DNA of 64,000 nucleotides, taken from the NCBI RefSeq assembly GCF_030813515.1, contig NZ_JAUSUK010000001.1, forward strand, positions 248,001 through 312,000, in the 5' to 3' direction. Shown here piece after piece: positions 28,487 to 39,643 of the stretch. Source of the stretch: Rhodopseudomonas julia. Its GTDB lineage: Bacteria > Pseudomonadota > Alphaproteobacteria > Rhizobiales > Afifellaceae. The notes beneath the pieces were generated by a model. It worked only from the letters and a program-made list of their open reading frames with translations, did no database searches and was not told where the DNA came from. The position numbers were made by a program, and so were the translations under genes. The stretch's first letter is position 1. Each line of letters starts with the position of its first letter.

Positions 28487-30528
28487 CACTCGCTCTCCTT
28501 GCCAATGTTGATGAAGGTCCGGGCCGCATCGACGATGGCGTCCGGGGTGATACCGAAATGCTCGTAGAGCTCTTGATAGGGGCCGCTCGCACCAAAGCCC
28601 TGCATGCCGATGAAGATGCCGTCCGGGCCGAGCCAGCGGTCCCAGCCGTCGCGCACAGCGGCTTCGACACCGATCCGGGGCGCCGTGCCCAGAACCTCGT
28701 TCTGATAGGCCCGGTCCTGGGTCTTGAAGATGTCGAAGCACGGGGCCGAGACGACGGCCGCGGCGATGCCGTCGGCCGCAAGCTTCTCCGCCGCTTCAAC
28801 CGCGATCGTCACTTCCGAGCCAGTGGCGATCAGGGTTACGTCGCGGTCGCCCTCCGGTTCACGGAGCACGTAGGCGCCCTTCGCCGAAAGGTTCTCGGAG
28901 ACGTGCTCGGTGCGCAGGGTCGGCAGGCCCTGGCGCGTCAGGCACAAAACTGAAGGACCCGAGGCATTTTCGATGGCGCACTGCCAGGCTTCCGCCGCTT
29001 CCACGGCATCGGCCGGGCGGAAGACATTGAGGTTCGGCATGGCGCGCAGGGATTCCAGATGCTCGACCGGCTGGTGCGTCGGGCCGTCCTCGCCGAGGCC
29101 GATGGAATCGTGGGTCATCACATGGATCACACGCACACCCATCAGCGCCGCAAGACGGATCGCCGGGCGCGAGTAATCGGCGAAGACCAGGAACGTACCC
29201 CCGAAGGGAACGAAGCCGCCATGCAGTGACATGCCGTTCATCGCGGCCGCCATGCCGTGCTCGCGCACGCCGTAATGCATGTAATTTCCGCTAAAATCGT
29301 CGGGGGTGACCGGCTGCTGCGCCGCGACACGCGTGCCGTTGGAGCCGGTGAGATCGGCCGAACCGCCGATCAACGACGGCAACAGCGGCACCAGTTCCTC
29401 CAGCACCTTCTGGGAAGATTGCCGCGTGGCGAGCTTCGGCTTCTCGGAGGAGAAGCGCTCCTTGATGCTCTCGATCGCGTCGCGCAGTTCATTGCCGGCG
29501 AAATCGAGCTCGAGCGCTGCGTGGAACGCGTCGCGACGCTCTTTCGGAGCCTCCGCCAGGCGCTTCTTCCAGTCGTCATGCAGCGCGGTCCCGCGCTTTC
29601 CGGTCTCGCGCCAATCCTTCAGAACCTCTTCCGGAACGACGAAAGGCTCATGCGTCCACCCAAGCGCCTCGCGGACGGCAGCCACTTCATCGGTGCCGAG
29701 CGGCGAACCGTGCACGCCATGAGTGCCCTGCTTGTTGGGAGCGCCCCAGCCGATGATGGTGCGGCAGGCGATCAGCGAAGGACGATCGGTCTGGCGCTCG
29801 GCCTCGATCGCGGCCTCGACCGCCGCCATGTCGTGACCGTCAACGCGACGCACCGACCAGCCGGCCGCCTCAAAGCGCTTCAGCTGGTCGACGGAGGTCG
29901 CAAGCGATGTCGGCCCGTCGATGGAGATCTGATTGTCGTCGAAGAGGACGATCAGCTTCCGCAGCTTCAAATGGCCGGCGAGATCGATCGCTTCGTGGCT
30001 CACGCCTTCCATGAGGCAGCCGTCACCGGCGATCGCATAGGTGTAATGGTCGACGATGTCGTCACCGAAGCGCGCCGCCATCAGCCGCTCGCCGATCGCC
30101 ATGCCGACCGAGGCCCCAAGCCCCTGTCCGAGCGGGCCGGTCGTCACCTCGACGCCCGCCAGATGGCCGTATTCCGGGTGACCGGCCGTGCGTGCGCCCA
30201 ATTGGCGGAAGTTCTTCAGCTGCTCGATCGTCGCTTCCGGATAACCCGTCAGATAAAGCAGCGAGTAGAGAAGCATCGAGCCGTGACCGGTCGACAGCAC
30301 GAAGCGGTCGCGGTCCGGCCAGGCGGCGTCCTGCGGATCGAAGCGCATGAACTTGCTGAAGAGGACGGTCGCCACATCGGCCATGCCCATCGGCATGCCC
30401 GGATGTCCCGACTTCGCCTTCTCCACCGCGTCCATTGAGAGGGCGCGAATGGCGTTTGCCATCGGCTTGAGATCAGCGGCCTCAGCGTTCGTGGAAGCGG
30501 CCAGTACGGTCGTCTGCAAAGGGGCCAT
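28486..30528 (-). CDS. cbbT: Transketolase
   Basis: Thiamine-diphosphate enzyme of the regenerative Calvin/pentose-phosphate pathway; 680 residues. Conserved parts are [14 protein letters not shown] near the N-terminus, the ThDP motif [13 protein letters not shown] through [11 protein letters not shown], and the second-domain signature [16 protein letters not shown]-like stretch with TQGVREHGM-type residues (here [10 protein letters not shown]). The ATG at 30528 has AAAGG upstream. Member of the cbbF-P-T-A-L-S-X-E operon. Confidence 0.96.
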
Positions 30529-30543
30529 CAAGAAACCTTTCGT

Positions 30544-31419
30544 TTAGGAGACGCGGCGCTTTCGCTCGATGAGCTGCAAAATCAGCGGCGTCAAAATGAG
30601 CTGCATGGCGATATCGAGCTTGCCTCCAGGGACCACGATCGAATTCGCCCGCGACATGAAGCTATCGTGGATCATCGACAGCAAATACGAAAAATCGATG
30701 CCACGCGGATCCGCAAAGCGGATCACCACCATGGATTCGTCTGCTGTCGGAATCCACCGTGCCACGAAGGGGTTGGAGGTGTCGACGATCGGCACGCGCT
30801 GAAAATTGATGGTCGTCTCGGTGAATTGCGGGCAGATGTAATGCACGTAATCCGGCATGCGGCGCAGGATCGTGTCGGTGACCGCTTCCGTCGTGTAGCC
30901 GCGGGTGGAACGATCGCGGTGGATCTTCTGAATCCACTCCAGATTGATGACCGGCACGACACCGATCTTCAGGTCCGGATACTGGGCGATGTTGCAATCC
31001 TCGGTGACGACGGCACCGTGCAGCCCCTCATAGAAGAGAAGATCGGACTCGGCCGGGAACGGCTCCCAGTCGGTAAACTCTCCCGGCGGGCAGCCGTAGC
31101 ATTTGGCCTCGTCGTCATCATGGACGTAATGACGGGTCTTGCCCGTGCCCTTGCGTCCGTATTCCTCGAACATCTCCTCCAGCTCGGAGAGGAGGTTCGC
31201 CTCCGGGCTGAAATGGCTGAAGGAATGGTCGCCGTCCGCCTTGTGGCGCTCCGTCTCTTCGCGCATCTCCACGCGGTTGTAACGGTGATAGGCATCACCT
31301 TCGATGAAGACGGCGTTGACCCCTTCACGACGGAAAATCTGCTCGAAGGTCCGGCGCACGGATGTAGTGCCTGCGCCGGACGAACCTGTGACTGAAATGA
31401 TTGGGTGCTTAGCTGACAT
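30544..31419 (-). CDS. cbbP: Phosphoribulokinase
   Basis: Phosphorylates ribulose-5-phosphate to the RuBisCO substrate. The 291-residue enzyme is the bacterial octameric class. The P-loop is GSSGAGTTS at 12-20, followed by EGDAYHRYNR with the catalytic aspartate. It lies nine bases after cbbF. Confidence 0.96.
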   Translation of the reverse strand: MSAKHPIISVTGSSGAGTTSVRRTFEQIFRREGVNAVFIEGDAYHRYNRVEMREETERHKADGDHSFSHFSPEANLLSELEEMFEEYGRKGTGKTRHYVHDDDEAKCYGCPPGEFTDWEPFPAESDLLFYEGLHGAVVTEDCNIAQYPDLKIGVVPVINLEWIQKIHRDRSTRGYTTEAVTDTILRRMPDYVHYICPQFTETTINFQRVPIVDTSNPFVARWIPTADESMVVIRFADPRGIDFSYLLSMIHDSFMSRANSIVVPGGKLDIAMQLILTPLILQLIERKRRVS

Positions 31420-31428
31420 GTCCTGGCC

Positions 31429-32481
31429 TCAAACGCGAAACAGGCCGCGATGGGTAAACAAGGGCGCGCGTTCGCCGATCAGGCTCGGCGCCTCGTGGTA
31501 ACGAAGGATGCGCTCCACTTCCTTCTTCGAACCGAAGATCAAAGGCGTGCGCTGGTGCAGGCTCGTCGGAACCTGATCGAGAATGGGAAAGCCACCATCG
31601 CTGGCAAGGCCGCCCGCCTGCTCGATCAACATAGCGATCGGGTTGGCCTCGTAGACGAGCCGTAGCCTGCCGTCGCCGTAGCCGCGGCGATTGTCGCGGG
31701 GGTAAAGAAATACGCCGCCACGCGCGATGATCCGGTAGGTATCGGCCACGAGCGACGCGATCCAACGCATATTGAAATCGCGAGCACGCGGGCCTGCCGA
31801 GCCCTGCAGGCAGTCGTCGATATAGATGCGCACGGCTTCGTCCCAATGCCGATAGTTCGACATGTTGATGGCGAACTCGTTGGTGTTGGGCGAAATCAGC
31901 ACACCGTCGAGGATCTGCTGATAACCGCCGATGCGGTGCGAATAGACGAAGACATGCGTGCCCTCGCCCACCGTCAGCACCATGGCGAGCTGCGGCCCAT
32001 AGATGAAGAAACCGGCGGCCAGCTGATTGCGCCCAGGCTGGGCGAAATCGGTGCTGACGCCATCGGCCGCATTCGGCGCATGCGGCAGGATGGAAAAGAT
32101 GGTGCCGATCGAGACGTTTGTGTCGATGTTGGATGAGCCGTCGAGCGGATCGGTGGCGACGGCGAGAACGCCGTCGGGATTGAGCAGGATCGGCGAGCCG
32201 ATCTCTTCCGAAGCGTAGGCGGCGACGGGCGCTTCCCGCATTTCGGCGAGGACGATCTCATCGGCGCGCACATCCAGAAAGCGCTGCCGATCGCCATCGG
32301 CATTGGTGGAGCCGCGCGCGGCGCCAATGTCGCCACCGAGCTGACCTTGGGATACGACATCGCGGATCTGGCGAGAGGCGCGGGCGAGAGCCCGGACCGT
32401 TTCCACAACCGCAAGGCGCTGCGGGTCATCTGTGCTGCTATATGCTCTGAGAAAAGCCTCGAGCGTGCTCAGGCCGGCCAT
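31429..32481 (-). CDS. cbbF: Fructose-1,6-bisphosphatase, class I
   Basis: Hydrolyses fructose-1,6-bisphosphate (and probably sedoheptulose-bisphosphate) in the Calvin cycle; 350 residues. The metal-binding DPLDGSSNID is at 111-120. The ATG at 32481 is preceded by GGGAGGG. The longer frame to 32541 reaches into the promoter gap and is rejected. First gene of the cbb operon, divergent from cbbR. Confidence 0.95.
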   Translation of the reverse strand: MAGLSTLEAFLRAYSSTDDPQRLAVVETVRALARASRQIRDVVSQGQLGGDIGAARGSTNADGDRQRFLDVRADEIVLAEMREAPVAAYASEEIGSPILLNPDGVLAVATDPLDGSSNIDTNVSIGTIFSILPHAPNAADGVSTDFAQPGRNQLAAGFFIYGPQLAMVLTVGEGTHVFVYSHRIGGYQQILDGVLISPNTNEFAINMSNYRHWDEAVRIYIDDCLQGSAGPRARDFNMRWIASLVADTYRIIARGGVFLYPRDNRRGYGDGRLRLVYEANPIAMLIEQAGGLASDGGFPILDQVPTSLHQRTPLIFGSKKEVERILRYHEAPSLIGERAPLFTHRGLFRV

Positions 32482-32521
32482 ATGCTGCCCTCCCCCCTGA
32501 CCGAGGTTTCCCTGTCGGTCT

Positions 32522-32596
32522 TGATTGGGTGTGAGATACACCCTGGGGAGACTAAGTAAATTTAATTCTTGTAAGGCGCACAGTTAGGAATTTTAA
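32522..32596. promoter_or_regulatory. CbbR-type operator region (TNA-N7-TNA motifs)
   Basis: The 114-base gap between divergent cbbF and cbbR holds four matches to the LysR/CbbR half-site pattern TNA-N7-TNA: 32522-32534 (TGA..TGA), 32553-32565 (TAA..TAA), 32562-32574 (TTA..TAA, overlapping the previous) and 32584-32596 (TTA..TAA, touching the cbbR start). The gap is clearly AT-richer than the flanking genes. It probably holds both promoters and the activation and autoregulation sites. Confidence 0.6.
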
Positions 32597-33546
32597 TGGG
32601 CGACATGGATTGGCTCACTCTTCGACAGCTGCGTGCCGTCACAGAAATTGCACGACACGGAACAATCGCAAGTGCCGCCAAGGCCTTGGGACTGACGGGT
32701 CCGGCGGTCACTCTGACGCTGAAACAGATCGAATCCGCGCTGGGGCTGCCGCTTTTCGACCGCACCGCGCACGGGATGCGACTGACTGACGCTGGCGAGG
32801 CGGTGCGTAACACTGCAGCCGAAGTGGAACGCTCGATCTTCCGGCTCGCCGACACGATCAACGAGGTCAAAGGACTCGGCACCGGCGCCGTGCATGTGGG
32901 CGTCGTCTCGACGGCCAAATACTATGCCCCGGCCCTCGTCGTCGGCTTCAAGCGCGAACATCCGATGATCGACGTGCGGCTGACCGTCGGCAACCGGCAA
33001 GAGGTGGTGCAGGCACTCACCGATTTCGATGTCGATTGTGCCATCATGGGCCGTCCGCCGAAGACGGTGCCGGTGGAGGCGGCGGTCTTCGGTGACCATC
33101 CGCTCATCATGATCGCCTCGCCCGCCCACAGGCTGGCCGGCCAGATCGATCTCAGCCGCAACGAGCTTTCCGGCGAGACCCTCCTCGTACGCGAGCCGGG
33201 CTCCGGCACCCGCACATCGATGGAAATCTATCTCGGCGATCTTCTTGCCGATCCGTCCATCCATTTCGTGGAATTCGGCAGCAACGAGACGATCAAGCAG
33301 GCCGTCATTGCCGGGCTCGGGATCGCCTTTTTGTCCGCGCATACCGTCGCCGTGGAGGTCGCAGCCGGCCGTCTGGTGGCACTCGATATGGAAGGGCTAC
33401 CGATCCGCAGACAATGGTTCGTCGTGCGCCGCAGCGACAAATCCGTCTCTCCGGGCGCACGCGCCTTCCTGCAATTCGTCGTGCATTCCGGCACGCAATT
33501 CCTGCCGCACTTTCCAAAGCTCTACGAAGAGGCAAGCGGCGAATGA
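32596..33546 (+). CDS. cbbR: LysR-type regulator of the Calvin-cycle operon
   Basis: A 316-residue LysR-type regulator. The N-terminal helix-turn-helix covers about residues 7-64 (LRQLRAVTEIARHGTIASAA), and the effector-binding domain follows from about 95. Divergent placement against cbbF identifies it as CbbR, which activates cbb transcription in response to metabolites such as RuBP or NADPH. It ends seven bases before the convergent ureG stop. Confidence 0.93.
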   Translation: MGDMDWLTLRQLRAVTEIARHGTIASAAKALGLTGPAVTLTLKQIESALGLPLFDRTAHGMRLTDAGEAVRNTAAEVERSIFRLADTINEVKGLGTGAVHVGVVSTAKYYAPALVVGFKREHPMIDVRLTVGNRQEVVQALTDFDVDCAIMGRPPKTVPVEAAVFGDHPLIMIASPAHRLAGQIDLSRNELSGETLLVREPGSGTRTSMEIYLGDLLADPSIHFVEFGSNETIKQAVIAGLGIAFLSAHTVAVEVAAGRLVALDMEGLPIRRQWFVVRRSDKSVSPGARAFLQFVVHSGTQFLPHFPKLYEEASGE

Positions 33547-33553
33547 TAAGCCC

Positions 33554-34204
33554 TCAGGCGGGCAGCCCGCCGGTCATTTTCAAGAACTCGACGATCTGAT
33601 CGACGCCTTCGTTGCGGGAAAGATCGGTGAAGACGAACGGTCTTCCCTCACGCACCCGCTCCGCATCGCGGGCCATCACATCGAGGTCGGCGCCGACATA
33701 GGGCGCGAGATCCGTCTTGTTGATGATCAGGAGATCGGACCGGGTGATGGCGGGGCCGCCCTTGCGCGGGATCTTTTCACCTTCCGCCACACTGATCACG
33801 TAAAGCGTCAAATCGGCGAGATCGGGCGAGAAGGTCGCCGCCAGATTGTCGCCGCCGGATTCGATAAAGACGAGATCGAGATCCGGGTGACGGGCGGTGA
33901 GGTCGGCGATCGCGGCAAGGTTGATCGATGCATCCTCGCGGATCGCCGTATGCGGGCAGCCGCCCGTCTCCACTCCGACGATACGGTCTTCCGGCAAGGC
34001 CTGCAGCCGATTGAGGATGAGCGCGTCCTCCTTCGTATAGATGTCGTTGGTGACGACGGCGAGCGAGCAGCGGTCACGCATCGCCTTGCAGAGCTTTTCG
34101 GCAAGCGTGGTCTTGCCGGAGCCCACTGGACCGCCGATGCCGACGCGCAGGGGACCGTGCGGAGAGCGCTGCATCGCGGCAGCGGAATCAGCCGTCATCG
34201 TCAT
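33554..34204 (-). CDS. ureG: Urease accessory GTPase UreG
   Basis: SIMIBI-class GTPase that delivers nickel during urease activation; 216 residues. The P-loop [11 protein letters not shown] is at 24-34. The nickel/dimer site lies in [37 protein letters not shown] and [13 protein letters not shown] (guanine recognition) complete the family. The start overlaps the ureF stop in ATGA. Confidence 0.96.
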   Translation of the reverse strand: MTMTADSAAAMQRSPHGPLRVGIGGPVGSGKTTLAEKLCKAMRDRCSLAVVTNDIYTKEDALILNRLQALPEDRIVGVETGGCPHTAIREDASINLAAIADLTARHPDLDLVFIESGGDNLAATFSPDLADLTLYVISVAEGEKIPRKGGPAITRSDLLIINKTDLAPYVGADLDVMARDAERVREGRPFVFTDLSRNEGVDQIVEFLKMTGGLPA

Positions 34205-34899
34205 GAGCGGAACAACCTCGTCTCCTGCACCTCATGCTGCATCGACGCGATATCGGAAAAAAACGTGGCGCTGCCAAGCTCGGCCAGGTTTGCCGCGGCC
34301 GCCCAGGCGGCGGTTTCAAGAAAGGCCTCGCGCAACGCCGTGACAACCGCCAGCGCATCCGTCTGACCGATCGGAACGCTCCTTTGCGCCACCGAACAGA
34401 GATTGACGATGGCAGCCTGCAGGAAGCTCGCGACAGCGGTGACAAGTTCAATGTCGAGGTCGGCTGCAGCAGCCCCGACCGCGACCGGCCAGGGCCTTGC
34501 CGTGTCGCCCGTCGCCTCGGCGAAGGCCCGACCCTGGGCCATCGTTTCCAGATGCCTCTCCCTTGACGGCGCCAACGCCTCGGCAAGCTCGGCAATCTCA
34601 GCCAGCTCTGTCGCATTGCCCGCCTTTCGGGCACGAAAGGCGGCCGCAAAGAGCACGGCGTCTGCGCGAAACGAGCCGCAGCGCAAAAGCGCCTTCAGCC
34701 AGGTTTCGAGACTTTGGCGGTCGTTCACCCAGCCGGCGGCGACGGCGCGTTCAAGCCCATGCGAATAAGCGTACGCTCCGACGGGAAAGGCGGGAGACAA
34801 CCAATACTGGAGCGTCACCAGAGCCGCGGCCGCATTCTTGCTGCCGGCTTCGACCTCGGCCGCGCCCTCAGCCATGTGCCGCCTTGTCGACATCGTCAA
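34201..34899 (-). CDS. ureF: Urease accessory protein UreF
   Basis: All-helical activation factor that bridges UreD and UreG; 232 residues. The diagnostic [17 protein letters not shown] lies near the N-terminus and the C-terminal RLFRS end matches the family. The first ATG is used, with a second two codons later. Its start region overlaps the YrhK-domain gene by 32 bases. Confidence 0.93.
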   Translation of the reverse strand: MTMSTRRHMAEGAAEVEAGSKNAAAALVTLQYWLSPAFPVGAYAYSHGLERAVAAGWVNDRQSLETWLKALLRCGSFRADAVLFAAAFRARKAGNATELAEIAELAEALAPSRERHLETMAQGRAFAEATGDTARPWPVAVGAAAADLDIELVTAVASFLQAAIVNLCSVAQRSVPIGQTDALAVVTALREAFLETAAWAAAANLAELGSATFFSDIASMQHEVQETRLFRS

Positions 34900-35149
34900 A
34901 ATCCCCGAGCGCGAGATAATGCAGCTCCCGCACGATGCGGAGCGTCGGCTTCATGGCAAAACAGATGGACCCTATGAGAAAGCACCAGATCGCCGGCGCC
35001 TCCAATTCTGGGTAGAAGAAGAGCCAGGAGCCGACGATGAAAAGCAGGGCTGCGCTCACATCCACGGTCGTGAAGGCGATTTCATAGAGCGCATAGAGAG
35101 TGCGGTGACGCTCGGTCTTGGTGTTGTTCTTAGGGTCGAAGAAAGCCAT
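34868..35149 (-). CDS. Small YrhK-domain membrane protein
   Basis: A 93-residue protein with two hydrophobic segments (about 24-46 and 51-66) and the family pattern YALYEIAFTTVDV...GSWLFF...KPTLRIVRELHY of the YrhK domain. The function of YrhK proteins is not established. It lies between ureE and ureF and overlaps the ureF start by 32 bases, so it is probably co-translated with the urease accessory genes. A role in nickel or urea transport is possible but unproven. Confidence 0.78.
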   Translation of the reverse strand: MAFFDPKNNTKTERHRTLYALYEIAFTTVDVSAALLFIVGSWLFFYPELEAPAIWCFLIGSICFAMKPTLRIVRELHYLALGDFDDVDKAAHG

Positions 35150-35173
35150 TCTGCCTCGGATTTCCTGTGCTGT

Positions 35174-35698
35174 TCATCCTGACGCATGAGAATGGGGTGG
35201 TTCACCGCCATGACCATGGCCGTGATGGTGCGGATCGCCATAGGCACCGCCTTCCGGGTCGAACGCCTCCTCCACTTCGAAGGTTTCTCCGCCGAGCCTG
35301 CGGATCATCTCGGCGAGAACGTGGTCGCGGCGAATGAGAAGGCGCTCGTCCTGAAGGGCTGCAGGGGTATGGCGATTGCCGAGATGCCAGGCAAGCCGCA
35401 GGAGCGTGCCGCGATCAGGCGCCCGCACGTCCAGAAGCGGCTCAGGCTTTGCCCGCACGTCGATGCGGCGTCCATCTTCCAGAACCAGGCGGTCGCCCTC
35501 CCGCAGAAGCCGCGCTTCGGGAAGGTCGAGCAGAAAAGTCAGCCCCGTTTCCGTCGTCATCACCAGACGGCGGCGGTGGCGCTCATCCGATGTGAGACAG
35601 ACGGTTTCGGTCATCCCTTCCGAGGGCGGAGCCGCCTCTTCGACGGCGGTGGCGCGCGGCCAGGTCTGCGGATCACCGGACATATGCTCGCTGTTCAT
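35174..35698 (-). CDS. ureE: Urease accessory nickel chaperone UreE
   Basis: Nickel-binding metallochaperone; 174 residues. The central part has LLDLPEARLLREGDRLVLEDG and GNRHTPAALQDERLLIRRDHVL. The C-terminal tail (about 157-174) is histidine-rich (PHHHGHGHGGEPPHSH), a nickel store. The N-terminal extension of some 28 residues before MTETVCL is longer than usual, so an internal start is possible. The ATG at 35698 overlaps the LysE-type gene's stop in ATGA. Confidence 0.9.
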   Translation of the reverse strand: MNSEHMSGDPQTWPRATAVEEAAPPSEGMTETVCLTSDERHRRRLVMTTETGLTFLLDLPEARLLREGDRLVLEDGRRIDVRAKPEPLLDVRAPDRGTLLRLAWHLGNRHTPAALQDERLLIRRDHVLAEMIRRLGGETFEVEEAFDPEGGAYGDPHHHGHGHGGEPPHSHASG

Positions 35699-36303
35699 CG
35701 GCTCGACACCGCCATTGAACCACCCGAGACGATCAGCGCCGAGCCAACGAAACGATTGAGCCAGACGAAGATGCGCTCCGAGCGCAGCAGCCCTTTGAGG
35801 AGCGCGCCGGCGGCCACATAGAGCCCGACCGCCACAATCTCCATGACGAGAAAGACGCCACCGAGCTGCGCGAGTTGCGACCAGGCCGGAAAGGTCGGAT
35901 CGATGAACTGCGGGAAAAAAGCGGTGAAGACCGCAATCGCCTTCGGGTTGGTGATGGCGATGGTGAAGTCGCGACGCATCAGCGTCTTCAGACTGACCGA
36001 GGACGGATCGACCCGCGCCAGATGCCGCGCATGGCGCAGGATCCTGACACCGACATAGATGAGATAGGCGGCGCCCAGGAGCTTGATGACGACAAACGCT
36101 TCGGCTGAGGCGGACAGGATCGCGCCAAGTCCCGCCACGGTGACGCCGATCAAAATGGCGAAGGCCGGCATGCGGCCGAGGCCACCCAGGAGAGCGTAGA
36201 GCGGCCCGACCTTCGCAGCATTGGCGAAGGCCAGCATGTTGTTGGGTCCGGGCGCGCAATTCACGGCAAAGCAGGCGGGGATGAAAAGACTCCAGGCGAT
36301 CAT
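35695..36303 (-). CDS. LysE/RhtB-family exporter
   Basis: A 202-residue membrane protein of the LysE superfamily, with about six hydrophobic segments. The N-terminal signature is NCAPGPNNMLAFANAAKVG, and ITNPKAIAVFTAFFPQFID sits mid-protein. Members export amino acids or small metabolites. It is translationally coupled to ureE (ATGA), an unexpected partner; the substrate is not deducible. Confidence 0.88.
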   Translation of the reverse strand: MIAWSLFIPACFAVNCAPGPNNMLAFANAAKVGPLYALLGGLGRMPAFAILIGVTVAGLGAILSASAEAFVVIKLLGAAYLIYVGVRILRHARHLARVDPSSVSLKTLMRRDFTIAITNPKAIAVFTAFFPQFIDPTFPAWSQLAQLGGVFLVMEIVAVGLYVAAGALLKGLLRSERIFVWLNRFVGSALIVSGGSMAVSSR

Positions 36304-36366
36304 CGCAAAGCTCTCAGGGCGTTTCAGACAAAACCCTAGAGAAAAATGCGGCGCTGCGGAAGGAAA

Positions 36367-36891
36367 TCAGGCTCGTTCGTGAAGGGCTTCCGAAAAGGCG
36401 CGGTCCTGGCGCGATGGATCGACGGGTTTCGTCATGGTGATGCTGGTCGCGCGGTCATAGCCGGCATGAGCCGTCTCGCTCACCTTGACGAAACCGAGCC
36501 GGGCGAAGGCGGCGTGGTTCTCGGTGAGCTCGACGCGGGTCTGCAGCTTCAGGAACAAGCGGTCGTTCGCCCGTGCCCGCTCTTCAGCGAGGACAAAGAG
36601 CCGTCGCGCCAGCCCCGCCCCGCGAAAGGCCGGGGCGACGGCGACCTTGCCAATATAAAGGCAGTCTGGCTCGAGCCTGAGAAAGGCGCAGCCGACGATG
36701 CGCCCATCCTCTTCGGCCAAAAGCAGCGTCTCACTTCCGGCCTTTTCAGCAAGCTCCGCCGGCCCCATGCGCAGAAGCGAAGACGGCGGATCGATCCGCA
36801 CCGCCATATAGGCGAAGCAATCCATCAAGAGGCGATGGAGTTCGTCCCAGCGATCGAAGGCGGGATCGGCTTCGCGACAGATCAAGGCCAT
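36367..36891 (-). CDS. GNAT-family N-acetyltransferase
   Basis: A 174-residue single-domain GNAT protein. The beta4-alpha3 region VAVAPAFRGAGLARRLFVLAEERA contains the acetyl-CoA loop, and LGFVKVSETAHAGYDRATSITMTKP closes the fold. The substrate is unknown. It follows the DUF29 gene by six bases on the same strand and lies within the interrupted urease region. Confidence 0.85.
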   Translation of the reverse strand: MALICREADPAFDRWDELHRLLMDCFAYMAVRIDPPSSLLRMGPAELAEKAGSETLLLAEEDGRIVGCAFLRLEPDCLYIGKVAVAPAFRGAGLARRLFVLAEERARANDRLFLKLQTRVELTENHAAFARLGFVKVSETAHAGYDRATSITMTKPVDPSRQDRAFSEALHERA

Positions 36892-36897
36892 CGATGC

Positions 36898-37371
36898 TTA
36901 CTCCGCCGCCTCCGGCAAGAAGGCTTCGTCGAGAATTTCTTCGAGGGTGAAAGGGCACGTCTCAGCAAAGCGCTCAAGCGGCAGCCCCGTCTCGTCGGCC
37001 GCCTTCACGCGCGCGATGCGGTATTCCTTAGCGAGAACAGCGGCCGGATAGGCGTGGAGGCTCGGGCTATCTTCGAGAAGGTCGGCGATGCGAACACGCT
37101 GCTCAAAAACGCTGGCCTTCCACCCCCCTTTTCGCTGTCCGGGCTGATACCGCCATTTCAGGAGGTGGAGCAGGATGACGGCCAGCCGGCTGCGGATTTC
37201 GCTGCGATCCGATCGGCCCACGGTCTCGATCTCCTCGGCAAGGTTCGCCCAGTCGAGATCGGCGAGACGCCGCGTGCGCAGCGCTTCGGCCTGCTCCTGC
37301 GTCCAGCGGAAGAAATCCGCTTCGTAAAGCAGTTCCGCTTCGGCCGGTTTCTTGAGCGGTTCGGACGACAT
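36898..37371 (-). CDS. DUF29-family protein
   Basis: A 157-residue protein with the DUF29 hallmarks: YEADFFRWTQEQAEALR at about 16-32, LDWANLAEEIETVGRSDR at about 39-56, then LLHLLKWRYQP and a final LDEAFLPE. DUF29 proteins are widespread in cyanobacteria and alphaproteobacteria, with no established role. A perfect palindrome lies just upstream of its start. Confidence 0.85.
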   Translation of the reverse strand: MSSEPLKKPAEAELLYEADFFRWTQEQAEALRTRRLADLDWANLAEEIETVGRSDRSEIRSRLAVILLHLLKWRYQPGQRKGGWKASVFEQRVRIADLLEDSPSLHAYPAAVLAKEYRIARVKAADETGLPLERFAETCPFTLEEILDEAFLPEAAE

Positions 37372-37382
37372 GCTTCAATTTA

Positions 37383-37402
37383 CGCCGAAACGAGTTTCGG
37401 CG
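37383..37402. promoter_or_regulatory. Palindrome CGCCGAAAC-GA-GTTTCGGCG
   Basis: A perfect 9-2-9 inverted repeat starting 12 bases upstream of the DUF29 start codon. The two-base centre is too small for a stable RNA loop without opening the stem, which favours a protein-binding operator, though a shortened hairpin over the start region is possible. Confidence 0.45.
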
Positions 37403-37664
37403 CCATTCGCCATGTGTCGGTTATTTGCGGGCGGCATCGACATAGCTGCTGGAATGCTCACCCCTGCTTTCGCCCGCAGATACGTTTCTATCGCGGCGAC
37501 CGACGTCAGGATCGAGGAGAGAAAAGCTCCTTTGGCGAAGGCGGTGTCCGCTTCACAGCCAACAAATGTGCACCATTCAGAAAGCGTAATTCCGCTAAAA
37601 GGAGCTCTTAATCTCGCGCAGCAATCAGGTCCCAGCGATCATTTTCCGACTGCATTGAGAATAA
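37403..37664. other. Intergenic gap downstream of ureC
   Basis: About 260 bases between the ureC stop and the DUF29 operator, with lower GC than the neighbours. It probably holds the promoter of the DUF29-GNAT(-LysE-ureE) run. No gene, repeat or clear terminator was seen. Confidence 0.4.
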
Positions 37665-39377
<1,713 letters not shown>

Positions 39378-39379
39378 GG

Positions 39380-39643
39380 TCAGCTTTCCACTTTGGCAAA
39401 TCGAGACGCGCCGACAGCCAAGTTCACCGCTTTTCGAACCTCCTCGGAAGTCTTCGGAGCGTTTGGCCAATGCAGCATGGCGCGGCCCGCGCCACGACGC
39501 AGCTTGCGCACCCTTACGCGCATACGGCCATCGAGACCTTCGTAGAAAACGAGCTCGTCACCCTTCTCGATGCCCATCTCCTCCCGGATCGAGTTCGGGA
39601 TGGTGATCTGGCCCTTGCCGGAAACCTTTGCTGCGGCACCCAT
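39380..39643 (-). CDS. AbrB/MazE/SpoVT-type swapped-hairpin DNA-binding protein
   Basis: An 87-residue protein with an N-terminal AbrB-like domain ([30 protein letters not shown], seen as two short runs at about 6-20 and 21-35) and a charged C-terminal half. Such proteins are usually antitoxins or transition regulators. No PIN or MazF toxin gene adjoins. It lies two bases upstream of ureC on the same strand, so it is co-transcribed with the urease alpha subunit. The ATG at 39643 with CGGAG upstream is preferred to the longer frame. Confidence 0.8.
   Translation of the reverse strand: MGAAAKVSGKGQITIPNSIREEMGIEKGDELVFYEGLDGRMRVRVRKLRRGAGRAMLHWPNAPKTSEEVRKAVNLAVGASRFAKVES

Noticed and set aside
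28487-28741. N-terminal extension of the class II aldolase
   Set aside because: It lies inside cbbT; the internal ATG gives the standard aldolase N-terminus.
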